Shown here: positions 53,401-60,945 of the stretch, in pieces | Layout of the letters: each line of letters starts with the position of its first letter | Position numbering within the stretch: position 1 is the first letter of the stretch | From: Phorcus lineatus | Lineage: Eukaryota; Mollusca; Gastropoda; Trochida; Trochidae | DNA length: 64,000 nt | NCBI GenBank assembly: GCA_921293015.1 | Contig: OV121081.1 | Coordinates: 3,906,001 to 3,970,000, forward strand | Direction of reading: 5' to 3' | Program-made: the position numbers and the translations under genes | Notes under the pieces: model-generated | Database searches by the model: none | Told to the model about the DNA's origin: nothing | The model's input: only the letters and a program-made list of their open reading frames with translations

Positions 53401-56400
53401 GATGACATCATATGTTAAGCCGCTTAATCCCCAAAACAAAGAGATTAACTATCACTGGGCAAATTTTCTTTGAAGAGAATCTAGGTGACCCAATGAAAGC
53501 ATGTCAAAATGACCCAAGACATTCTTACCGCCTTGAATATTCTGGTAAACTCCATGAAGGAATTCTGGAGTGCGAGGCCAAGAGGGAACAAGAGATTTCA
53601 GAGTGGAGTACATCCAACTCATCTTAATCTAGTTTCATTGGGCATTTCCAATCTCTTGAACATGTTCAAACTTCTTCCCCTTCTATCATCTCTATCTAGA
53701 GATAATACAGCACATGATACTGCGTAGCTGTCCGAGTCGCCTCAACATACAAGTAAACAAACATCTCTAGCAACATTGCACTATTGTACAGAAGCTCAAT
53801 AGTCAACAGGAACACATTCATCCCTCACCTAGAAAAGGAAATTATGTACAAAACTAAAACATAAACAGTTTAGTTCCAGATAGCCTTGAACATTGCCCTA
53901 TTGTCCAGAACCTTATCAATAACACATTTGTTGCTCACCTAGAATAGTAAATTTGGCACAAATCTAAAACAAAAACAGTTCAAAATGGCCTTGAAGTTGG
54001 GAAAGTATAATTCAATGGCATTACGAAGATGCTTATAGAGATTATAACATTGTTTCTTAAATATGGACACTCAATTTAGTTAACAACAGGACCATGACAG
54101 TTTTTCTCTAAACATCAAGACATAATTTGTTCATACATAAATGATTACATGGAACAAATGTCAACTTGGCGACACAAACAGTTCATTTATGAACTTATAA
54201 GACTGGAATTTCATTCTTGCTTCAACATCGTTCAACAGTTATAAATTGAATTATCTCCTATGCTCGAACAACAGTCAAAGACAAGTAAAAAAACAGCACC
54301 ATCTTTCCTTCATAAGTATCTTTATCTATCAGAATCACTAATCTCCCTTGACCATCTCAAATGTTTTACGTCATGTAACTATAAATGCAATCCTTTCAAA
54401 CTTGTTGTACATCCGCTGTCAATGCAACCTTTTCAAACATGAGTTACCTCCCTTGTTGTTGCAACCTTCAGAGACCTGAGTTATCTCCCCTGCTAGTGCA
54501 ATGACCTACCTTTCTGCTGGTTGCTGTTCTCAACTGCCTTAGTGCTGTCATTTTCCTTGCCCTCGTCTGAGTCCGACACCAGAGCAAGGGAACTGTCGCT
54601 CTTCTCAGACGCTGATGAAACCAGAGTACTGTCCACAGATCCGGGGCGGAATCTGAAAATTGAAGAAGAAATTAAGGCATTAAAACATCAAATTCCTCTT
54701 TACTGAAAGAATGAGAAAGCTTATTTATATCTTTTGAGGGATTCTTGACTCAAACATTGAATAAATAAATAATTGATAAATTATTAGTAGTATGAAGATG
54801 TTGCAACATTTACAAAAGATGCCTTCAATTTATCAATGAATCTTTTTAATCATGTATCTTAAACAGCATTTCTATTTAAAATCTCATTAGGATAACAACC
54901 GCTAACAACTCTCAGATTCACTTTTCAACCATTTACTCTTATGTAACCATGGATGTCAAGAAAACTGATTTAAAAACCTATGTTCACATTCAAATGCATT
55001 ATCCTTGTTTAAATACCATATTGTCATTTTCAAAATATTCAGTAGATATCATAAGAATACATACATAATTTGTGATACATAATGGCATAAAATGACCATA
55101 CTTTTTTTCATATGTAAAAACATATCATATATATATACATTGAAACAAAGAGACAAGCTACAATCAATTCCAAGATATCTTTATCTATTATTGGCCTTTT
55201 TGTGCTGTAAAGCAATATGACATACAATAAATACTGTTATCGCAACATAATCAGGTGAATAAAGAGCAGTTTACTTGGACAGCTGTTGCCGAAGTGTTAA
55301 ATGGTTGAAGATATCGGCTATAGAAACTAAACATGACATTTACATAATAGACACCAACTGCAGCGATATCACTTGTCTGTTGTGTTAAGTTTTTCGATCA
55401 TAGATTGTGGCTGTACAATTTACTTTTCTACTAACTTTGATTTTAACAGATACAAAAACTGCATATATATAACAGGAGACAAACTGCTGCTGAATTTTTC
55501 AGAAAACTTTAACCCTTCGCCTGCTGGAATTTTTCAGGTTTTCACTGAGATCGTCAAAACTATCACATTAGTATATCTAATGTAAAGCTTAATAGATAAA
55601 ATAATTTTTTCAATACAATGTCTGGTATCCACAATATAAGTATTAGACAGGGCACAATGCACTTTGAACAGAATTCTATTTGATACTGTTTAGCACTATT
55701 GAAAAGGAAATACTTGCCGAATCATCTTTAAATTACAGAATAAGCTGCCTAAAGGAACTTTTGAACAATCAAAACATAACCACAAGAAGTACACATTCCG
55801 AGAGCAGATTGAGATGCTGATTTCCTTTTGATGGAGAGAGATGCAAGGTAAGACAAGGTTGTCCCTAGTCACCCTAGTCAAACAAAATTATGAAAAGTTA
55901 TTATCTAAGTATTTTCATATTTCAAACGTGTTCCCTGCAGATTTCCTGGAGCTTTTATCAGCATACATATTATTGTAGCTAATTCAATAATTTAGCTAAA
56001 CCCTATTTTTCAGGCACTTTTTCAATATTATCACACCTTATATTCTTTCTCATTCTGGGTAGCCTACTCATAAAGAAGCTCATCAATACAGCGACTGAAA
56101 GCAAGACCAGTCAAGTTGATATTGCAATAAAAGCAAAGAAGCTCATCAATGCAGCGACTGAGAGAAAGTCTAGTCCACTAGATGATACAATGAACAGCAA
56201 AGAAGCTTGTCTATACAGTGACTGATTTCAAGTCTAGTCCGTTAGATATTGCAATGAACATCAAAGAAGCTCATCATTACAGCAACTGAAAGCAAGTCTA
56301 GTCATTAGATATTGCAATGAACAGCAAAGCAGCTCATCAATACAGTGCCCACAGGAACACTTCCCTGCAGATCGTGTTTAGATTGTCTCACCCTTGTAAA

Positions 56401-58716
56401 CCTGCACAAACTTTCAACATTTGTCATTCCTTATCAAACACGAATCCAATCAAATCAGCATGTTGCCTAGATGCTGACTAAATCGGGCAACTTTAATCAA
56501 AACTGTCCCTTATAATGTTGACATTTTTCATCTGTTACGTGAATATTGCCTTGCAAAACCATCCAAGCTTATTGTGGAGCATGTTTGCTTGTATGACCAA
56601 GGTTCTTGATAATGAACTGGTTCCATGGCAATAAATCAGAGGATTCCTGCATAGAACCAATATACAGCTATACTGAGTATATAATTCAATATTAAGCTGT
56701 TGAATGAATATTGAACTATTGACGCAAATGTCACAGAAGTCGTCGGTGAGCATAAAACACTTAAAAGGGGTATTTTTTGTGGAAACAAAATACAAGGGAA
56801 CAGTCCCGTTTATACAAGTATGTTATAAGTACATTATTGCAACATAATCCAGTTGAAAGATGGTATTGAGGATAACATTTTGGTTTATATAGATTTTACA
56901 ACTTGATAAATGAGAGCGCACACTCCATAAAATAAAACAAGATTGAAAAGTAAAGCCATTCATCGGCACCATAAGCTTGAAAAGCCATGCTATGGCATTA
57001 CAAGACATTATTGATTAGTCTTATCATAAAACATTTATTAAATATTCTATCCATACATATAGTTTATTTTCATAGTGTTGTGAAATTAGTAAAAGTACAT
57101 GTACGTTTTCATGCCATTTTCCCTCAAAGAAACATGGCAAACCATAGCCGATAGGTCAGCCTCTTTAAGATTCCCAAGATAACTATGTAGCAGAACTAAG
57201 AACCTGAATGACCAAAATAAATGTGATATCCTAACATTGATCAAATAAATTCTTATTTGGGAAAAGAATCAGTAAATTACATCTATTTACCTAAAAAAGG
57301 GCCATGAAATAATTGTGAAATATACTGAAGAAGTTGCCATCCGTAAGATTATCTTGAAATGACAATTTTGAATATCCATTATAACAGAACAGCACGGAAA
57401 ATTACATTATTTGTTGGACATAAAACTTACCGGGTAATTTGATATTATGTGAAGTCGACTTTATTTCAATTTGAAATACTTGTGATAATTAAAAGCCTTG
57501 TAGGATTAACTTAATGTCTTTCCCGGTCACAAATCAATCTTCCCTGTCACAATAATGCTATCTTACAGCATAAACAAGGCATAAATTAAGCATCAATGTT
57601 ATTCTTGGTCTTCATATGGACACATTTGAATATATCAGAATACTTTAATTAACATATTATACATAGTAAATAGCCTTAATCTCAATTCAGTGTCCTTATT
57701 TTCAATCTGGAGACTGGTTAGAACATGTAATAGGTAATAGACATGGGAATAAATGGATCTTAGACAATAAAGACTTTTTTTTTACTTTTGAAGATTTCAC
57801 AACAACATCAAATTTGTCACTATTTACAACATTGTATAATTATAGAATAATTACTTTTAACAATAGGATACTAACTGATGTGACAGTTGGTATCATTCTA
57901 AACAACTAATAGAGTAACAAATAACGATACAATACTTTGTACTGCTTTACTGATATTTATACATATTCATCAAGAAAAGAGTCAAATTTTGAAAAATTTA
58001 AATATTTGAACATAGTAGTTTTACCACTTTCAAATTACATTTACATTGAAAATCTGTGTGAACATGCCAAAATATTTTATGAATATGATTTTTTTCGTCA
58101 AGTGCTACGGTGAATCTTATTTCTACAACCATTTTCCATAAGTTAGCAATTAATTTTTTACAAATAGATGAGTTATATATCCACATTATTGGTCAAAATG
58201 TATATGGTAGGAGTTCTAAGTTCATTCATGTAAAAAAAGTACAATATAGACCGGAACAGTATCATAAATGCTGACAATTCATTTAGGGACCTCCAAATTG
58301 TTTTACCTTTTCAATAAATCATAATGTAAACTTATTATTTTGAAAAAATAATATGATTCTAAAAGATATTCTTTGTGCCATCTCTCCTTAATTGTCTGAT
58401 TATATGGCCTTCTACAAGTAAGTTGAACATCAACTCTAGATAGGGAGTCAGCCAGGTGCATGGGCAAAATAAATATAATTTCAAGCAGGAATACCAAGTT
58501 TTTATGACACTACACTCACCCAGTGAGGTGAATATCATCTATAGCTACGGTGTCGGACAGGTGCACAAAGTGAGCCTTGAGACTGCCTGTGCGGTGCCAG
58601 GCACACTTCTCCGGCCAGGGCACCTCTGTTGGAATATCCAGAGGTCCTGATCCACGACAGAAGTCGATCAGGTTTGAGTTGTCCAGGCTCTTTGATCTGC
58701 GGAATCCGATATCCAT
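17271..58716 (-). CDS. OXR1: OXR1/NCOA7-type TLDc protein (complete, two alternative N-termini)
   Basis: Sixteen exons were traced by homology and splice phase. Form A starts at the His-rich exon (46804-47548) and gives 1265 residues. Form B starts at 58716, uses the exons 58520-58716 and 54510-54652, and gives 1130. Form A contains the His-rich N-terminus (1-248), a Pro/Ser linker (249-343), LysM (344-379), a GRAM-like domain (about 460-540), a disordered acidic region (544-957), conserved NCOA7/OXR1 blocks with YLCLRVG and PEYWFSIPR (about 970-1050), and TLDc (about 1105-1265) with [19 protein letters not shown] and the final EAWAFL. Vertebrates have two paralogues (OXR1, NCOA7); an invertebrate is expected to have one. 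The family protects against oxidative damage, and TLDc proteins bind the V-ATPase and promote its disassembly. All junctions are GT-AG and in frame; the total length divides by three in both forms. Confidence 0.95.
17744..17817 (-). CDS. OXR1: OXR1 TLDc exon
   Basis: Encodes [20 protein letters not shown] then IGAG, with a split Gln codon (donor GTAAGG, phase 2). It corresponds to VFKWTGDNMFFIKGD in human OXR1. Confidence 0.97.
18049..18144 (-). CDS. OXR1: OXR1 TLDc exon with GTGE motif
   Basis: 32 codons, phase 0 at both ends. Encodes [20 protein letters not shown] then [12 protein letters not shown]. The YGTGE motif is the hallmark of TLDc domains. Confidence 0.97.
18647..18799 (-). CDS. 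OXR1: OXR1 TLDc exon, start of the fold
   Basis: 51 codons, phase 0 at both ends. Encodes [20 protein letters not shown], then [20 protein letters not shown] and LVVADTNHH. It aligns with LPPRTIGYPWTLVYGTGKHG in human OXR1. Confidence 0.97.
18800..20681. other. OXR1 intron with LINE tail
   Basis: AT-rich intron. Apart from a LINE 3' remnant (20045-20460) I see no repeat or exon. Confidence 0.7.
20045..20460 (-). mobile_element. LINE 3' end remnant
   Basis: The minus strand encodes a C-terminal reverse-transcriptase-like tail ([20 protein letters not shown], then [13 protein letters not shown]). A short AT-rich 3' UTR with ACCACGAAGGTGGT follows down to 20045. I place it with CR1/L2-type LINEs with low certainty; the rest of the element is absent. 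Confidence 0.4.
20682..20798 (-). CDS. OXR1: OXR1 exon before TLDc
   Basis: 39 codons, phase 0 at both ends. Encodes [20 protein letters not shown] and ends LTEDELKE. It corresponds to the EIITVEEAKRRKST region of NCOA7, just ahead of the TLDc domain. Confidence 0.95.
20799..22534. other. OXR1 intron, no clear feature
   Basis: AT-rich. I see no exon and no repeat that I can define. Confidence 0.6.
22535..22721 (-). CDS. OXR1: OXR1 conserved mid-C exon
   Basis: Incoming phase 2, outgoing phase 0. Encodes [20 protein letters not shown], then an acidic stretch and a WE end. It aligns with VDHLYTFFVQWSPDVYGKD in human NCOA7. Confidence 0.96.
22722..23794. other. OXR1 intron with an old duplication
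   Basis: The intron holds a diverged tandem duplication (23195-23475) and nothing else that I can define. Confidence 0.6.
23195..23475. repeat. Diverged tandem duplication, ~150 bp unit
   Basis: Two copies share AACTGAAGGGG, CTTTTGGATGTAA / CCTTTGGATGTAA, AATATCA..ACAGCA and GATTACCTGTGTG / CATTACCTGTATG in the same order. They diverge too much for a recent event. Confidence 0.6.
23795..23957 (-). CDS. OXR1: OXR1 conserved exon with YLCLRVG and EYWFSIPR
   Basis: Phase 1 in, phase 2 out (donor GTAAGT). Encodes [20 protein letters not shown], then [13 protein letters not shown]. It matches FLCLRVGKP and HEYWFAVPQER of human OXR1. It lies in a longer open frame, but AG and GT borders plus homology fix both ends. 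Confidence 0.96.
23958..26442. other. OXR1 intron, no clear feature
   Basis: 2.5 kb of AT-rich sequence. I looked for a short-isoform first exon (vertebrate OXR1 and NCOA7 have TLDc-only forms) and found none that I could support. Confidence 0.6.
26443..27686 (-). CDS. OXR1: OXR1 large disordered exon (414 codons)
   Basis: The acceptor is TTTGTTTTAG and the donor GTGAGT; phase 2 in, phase 1 out. It encodes a hydrophilic, Ser/Glu/Asp-rich region without domains. It opens [20 protein letters not shown] (compare the CPLY motif after the GRAM-like part of NCOA7) and includes two PVN(V/P)EQ(A/V)P repeats. Near the end is a short conserved-looking block [15 protein letters not shown]. Such a long variable exon is usual between the N-terminal domains and TLDc. 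It probably acts as a flexible, phosphorylatable spacer. Confidence 0.93.
30010..30104. repeat. Foldback MITE
   Basis: CTGTATTTTCGAAGCT at the left is answered by AGCTTTGAAAATGCGG at the right. TTAGTGCTAAG and CTTAGCACAAAG form inner arms. About 95 bp, non-coding. Confidence 0.65.
30918..31066. repeat. Long-arm foldback element
   Basis: The left arm ACAATAACTAACGCGTGAC runs to CAGATTATCTTTCCCCGAG. The inverted right arm runs from CGAGGGAAAGATAATCTG to GAGTTGGTTATTGT. The arms are about 50 bp each with a few mismatches. The centre has its own small palindrome (GTAATTCTCTAGCC against CGAGAGAATTAC). Confidence 0.8.
31065..31792. mobile_element. Non-autonomous element with 18-bp inverted ends
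   Basis: GTTTATATTACCCATATG (31065-31082) and CATATGGGTAATATACAC (31775-31792) are inverted repeats with one mismatch. The 700-bp interior is non-coding and holds two TGACGTCA palindromes (31390, 31414). It abuts the foldback at 30918-31066 and may form one composite element with it. Confidence 0.6.
33880..33998. repeat. Foldback element, 119 bp
   Basis: The left arm GTGTCCATGACATACTATG and CGACACTCGTGC pair with the right arm GCACTAGTTTCG and CATAGTTTGTCATAGACAC. The centre is about 50 bp. Confidence 0.75.
34083..34305. repeat. Palindromic element flanked by ~56-bp direct repeats
   Basis: GCTTTGATCATAATTC at 34085 and again at about 34250 open two similar direct copies that end in GACAATTCA. 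Between them lies a palindromic piece (TTGCACAAAGG ... TTGTGAGCAA, with CCTTAGTG and CACTAAGG arms). Confidence 0.55.
35145..35458 (-). mobile_element. tRNA-derived SINE
   Basis: On the minus strand the head reads GACCGGATAGCGCAGTGGTA, with a good RNA polymerase III A box (TAGCGCAGTGG, 35437-35447). A weak B box (GGTTTGTGATCA) follows at about 35398-35409. The body ends CCGTGATATAAGTG ... CTAAACCCCAAATCACCTCA, the tail shared with 1290-1366 and 10013-10095. It looks like one old, nearly full-length copy of that SINE family. Confidence 0.6.
35937..36118 (-). CDS. OXR1: OXR1 GRAM-like domain exon
   Basis: Phase 0 in, phase 2 out. Encodes [20 protein letters not shown], then [20 protein letters not shown]. 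It aligns closely with GVVGGVMIVTPNNIMFDPHK of NCOA7. This part is predicted to be a GRAM/PH-like fold; its ligand is not settled. Confidence 0.97.
36119..37578. other. OXR1 intron, no clear feature
   Basis: 1.5 kb, AT-rich, with no exon or repeat that I can support. Confidence 0.6.
37579..37773 (-). CDS. OXR1: OXR1 exon leading into the GRAM-like domain
   Basis: 65 codons, phase 0 at both ends. Encodes [20 protein letters not shown] ... [15 protein letters not shown]. The last part matches EKFLKINCKYITSGKG of human OXR1. The true acceptor is TTCCTCTTCCCTTTCAG|GATG at 37774-37775; the open frame continues left through the 42-bp array but only because that array lacks stops. Confidence 0.95.
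37795..38690. repeat. 42-bp array of 3' splice-site copies, about 21 units
   Basis: On the gene strand each unit reads TACTTCATGTTCTCCCTTTC then CCCTGCAG|GATGC. The real acceptor directly next to it reads TACTTCATATTCTTCCTC ... CCCTTTCAG|GATG. The shared TACTTCAT, pyrimidine tract and CAG|GATG show that the array is an amplified copy of the acceptor. All three minus frames stay open because 42 is a multiple of three. Confidence 0.95.
40425..41880. repeat. 62-bp array of 5' splice-site copies, about 23 units
   Basis: On the gene strand each unit contains GACTCCATGGTCAGAGTG and GTGAGTGTCC, matching the real exon end GACTCAAGGGTCAGAGTG and donor GTGAGTATCC at 41915-41916. The unit also has a pyrimidine-rich run ending TCTCCTGCCAG before GACTCC, so it resembles a micro-exon with its own acceptor and donor. 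Units alternate between GAGTGTGAGTG and GAGTGGTGAGTG forms (62 or 63 bp). The copy next to the exon is the most diverged from the array consensus and closest to the real donor. Confidence 0.95.
41917..42030 (-). CDS. OXR1: OXR1 exon after LysM
   Basis: 38 codons, phase 0 at both ends (acceptor TGTTTTGCAG, donor GTGAGT). Encodes [20 protein letters not shown] and a Pro/Ser-rich end with DSRVRV. It aligns with GQVLYVPDPEYVSSVESSPS of human OXR1. Confidence 0.97.
42422..42529 (-). CDS. OXR1: OXR1 LysM exon
   Basis: 36 codons, phase 0 at both ends. Encodes [20 protein letters not shown], then [16 protein letters not shown]. This is the LysM-like motif of OXR1/NCOA7 (human ESRDSLNSIALKFDTTPNEL), with the typical D-S-L-x-S-I and N-x-L positions. 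In this intracellular family the LysM is not thought to bind cell-wall glycans. Confidence 0.97.
42530..43166. repeat. OXR1 intron with a (TA)n microsatellite
   Basis: The intron holds an uninterrupted (TA)12 tract at 42946-42969 and nothing else of note. Confidence 0.85.
43167..43450 (-). CDS. OXR1: OXR1 common linker exon
   Basis: Phase 1 in, phase 0 out. The first bases AG complete a Glu codon begun by either upstream first exon. It encodes [20 protein letters not shown], a low-complexity Pro/Ser/Ala linker, and ends QPKGTLLYE. This leads into the LysM as QKPKGTIEYTV does in human OXR1. It is the merge point for both N-terminal forms. Confidence 0.95.
43451..46803. other. OXR1 intron, no clear feature
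   Basis: AT-rich. A 300-bp frame on each strand at about 45889-46395 overlaps itself, has no ATG on the minus strand and no family pattern. Confidence 0.6.
46804..47548 (-). CDS. OXR1: OXR1 alternative first exon, His-rich (248 aa)
   Basis: The ATG at 47546-47548 has a good context (AACATGG), an in-frame TGA lies upstream, and no acceptor is visible, so it reads as a first exon. The donor is GTATGT in phase 1. About 44 of 248 residues are His. Three modules each combine a short helix ([10 protein letters not shown] at 43-52, [10 protein letters not shown] at 116-125, [10 protein letters not shown] at 195-204) with a run of four to seven His and further His/Glu/Asp. Residues 152-181 are ten Ser-Pro dipeptides in tandem. 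The exon joins in frame to the common linker. Metal binding is an inference from composition; I know of no equivalent in OXR1/NCOA7 elsewhere. Confidence 0.8.
49256..49312 (+). mobile_element. Possible tRNA-derived SINE head
   Basis: TAGTTAGTTAAGCGGC resembles an A box and GGTTCTGCATTGAATC, about 35 bp later, resembles a B box. No clear body or tail follows. Confidence 0.3.
53768..53990. repeat. Diverged tandem duplication, 2 x ~112 bp
   Basis: Both copies share ACATTGC.CTATTGT.CAGAA, CTCACCTAGAA and AAAAC(A)TAAACAGTT-like blocks in the same order. Confidence 0.6.
54510..54652 (-). CDS. OXR1: OXR1 second coding exon of form B
   Basis: The acceptor is ATTTTCAG and the donor GTAGGT; phase 2 in, phase 1 out. 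Encodes [20 protein letters not shown], then [13 protein letters not shown] and ENSNQQK. Ser/Asp/Glu-rich, with possible CK2-type sites. The phases match the exon at 58520 on one side and the common linker on the other. Confidence 0.8.
54653..58519. other. First intron of OXR1 form B
   Basis: AT-rich, with a 64-bp minisatellite at 56072-56347. No other feature seen. Confidence 0.6.
56072..56347. repeat. ~64-bp minisatellite, about 4.3 units
   Basis: AAAGAAGCTCATCAATACAG recurs with substitutions at about 56072, 56135, 56200, 56263 and 56327. Each unit also contains GCAAGTCTAGTC and GATATTGCAATGAACA variants. Confidence 0.85.
58520..58716 (-). CDS. OXR1: OXR1 first coding exon of form B
   Basis: The donor GTGAGT at 58518-58519 leaves phase 2, which matches the next exon and gives [11 protein letters not shown] then FRPGSVDS. 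From the ATG at 58714-58716 the exon encodes [20 protein letters not shown] and on, 65 codons plus two bases. An in-frame TAA lies about 54 bp upstream. The start context (CCGATGG) is only fair. An AG at 58697-58698 could instead be an acceptor, in which case the protein would begin further right. Confidence 0.65.
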
Positions 58717-60945
58717 CGGAATTTTGGAATTCTTCAACAAGATTTTCTTTGAAACCAAAATATTTTACTGAAGCTTTTCTACTTATTTCTTGTAATGAGA
58801 AGTGCAAACCATGCAGGACTTTTGGCTGCCAATGTCTCAAATAGCTTATTGCACTTGCCAATCCACTGATCTTTTTATTTTCATCACCACAAGGAAAACG
58901 TGCATGTTCTGGTCACAGTACAGAGTATTTGGAGAACAAGTATGCCAAAAAAAACCTTAAATATGTCATGATTCCAGATAACATTCTTTGGTTGCCTCAT
59001 CAAACTGTGTAAAGTTAGAAGGGAATCAAGATGCAGCAGCTCTGGTAGAAGTTCAACTTTATATCACTGAGCACATGAGCAACACTTGGCAACATCATCA
59101 TTTCTCTCTGTGTGTACAATCTCTTCTATGGCACGGCCCACAATCCAATTGTCCATAAACACTTCTTCAAGAATTCATACACTACATTTTATTCAAAATA
59201 AATTTTTACAAAGTTTTTTTTAAGGTAATAGCGAATTTGAATAAGAAAGTCAAGTGAACACTCTAAATTCAATGCTGTCAAAATTTCAAAACATCCCCAT
59301 CAGACTGTCAGTGAGAACTCTCAAGATGATGGAACTTGTAAACAAACACAAGAATGAGATCCACTTGTCAGCCATCTTTCCTCCAGCAAACATCAAAGAT
59401 CTTGACCAGACCTTCACCTAACTCATCACTCACTTCCATACAAGGTCTTCTGTATGCTGTAGGGTGTCACAATAAAGCTAGGTGAAATTTAATCAAATCT
59501 CTACAGCCCCGTTCTCAAATCAAAATCTCAACATGTGACATGACTGGCCCATAAATACACCATAACTTATGACATAAACCATTACAAGGAGAAAAAGCCA
59601 CAGCCTTTCTTTGAACAAGGCCATTAAACAATGGCTGGATTAAAGCTGGGGTAAGATTCACAATTGTGCTAAGATTTTCTCATGCTATTATTTCTCTATA
59701 CACAGCATGTGCCTATCAGTCAGTTACATGGCTTCTTAATTGTCTTAAGTCAGGCATCCACAAACCACTAAGGACATAGAGCTGCCCATATTCATGATAA
59801 TGATCGCAAGCCAAGTTAGGGTGAGTTCCTTTTTTTAAATTCATTTTCAAAACATTTACTAATATTATGGTAACTGTAAATCAGTTTCTAACCATACATA
59901 AACAAAATTGTGACTCCTTTATGTAATTTTTGTGAAAACATTTTTTTATTAATATTCACTGTCACAAGCCATTCAAAACATTTGATACTATTTGATATTT
60001 GGAATGATGCTTAGAAATGTAATAAAGCCTAGTGAGTAACCAAAGTTGTCACTGACAACCTCATGTCCATAAAAACATCTTTAGAAGATTCTTACAACCA
60101 TCTTTTCATCAAAGCAGTGGCCATTCTTATGATTCTAAAGCAATCTAGTTTTCAAATCACTTAAACAATGTTGCTATGTCATGAAAATTGATATATAAAA
60201 ATACCTTAAATGAAACATCAATTTCTACATCATCAACAATTTTTGATGTGATTATTTGTAATAAATGCTTTCCTAATAAGTTGTATCAACCTTAACACAA
60301 ACATTGTTAAGTTGGCAAAGCATGACAAAGCACTAGACAAGGGAGGGGTGCAAAAACATCTACTTATTATTAAAGCATAAAAAGATGCCCCCACGCCCCT
60401 CTCAAAATTTAATTGTTCGATCATTTAGCTATCAAAAGATCATAAATCCATGACCAAGCTGTATATCTTACTGACCCTAGTAATTGTATGTTAAGTAAAA
60501 GAATAATAAGGATTAAAGTATTCCATCATAATTGGCAGATTGCAGTTTCAAACAAAACATTAATATATTGTCATTTACAATTCATAACAACATAAATTCA
60601 TATCCATAGTTATGCATTACAATGAGCTCAAAATATTCTTATTCCTGTACATGAGTGGATTATCATTGTCAAATCAGCAATTCAAAAAATTCGACAACAA
60701 AAAAGAACACCTATGACAATCAAATTCAGTAAAGAACAATGGGACATATTTCACAATACTTTTTTCACTTTAGCCCATCTAAACTCAGATGCGGTGTAAG
60801 TTTAGCTTTATGTGAATTCTTTCTCTGATAATACTGTCGCCTGGAAACTCTCCTATTTCCAGGTCAAATATCACAATGATGGTTTTCAAGATATATGAAG
60901 AATGGCAGAAATATGTATTATTAGCAAAATATAAGATATGAGACA
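58717..60945. other. 5' flank of OXR1 form B
   Basis: AT-rich sequence between the first coding exon and the 44-bp satellite. It should contain the 5' UTR and promoter, but I see no core promoter motif that I can support. Confidence 0.5.

Larger units (their letters stand above)
47549..54509. other. Intron and putative internal promoter region
   Basis: This is intron for the long-range form B and 5' flank for the His-rich form A. Any promoter for form A should lie just right of 47548; I see no TATA box or CpG-rich stretch that I can defend. A tRNA-like fragment (49256-49312) and a duplication (53768-53990) are the only repeats noted. Confidence 0.6.

Noticed and set aside
58535-58861. 108-codon minus frame overlapping the first exon of form B
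   Set aside because: It is out of phase with the donor at 58519 and the next exon; the frame ending DIHLTG is the one that fits.
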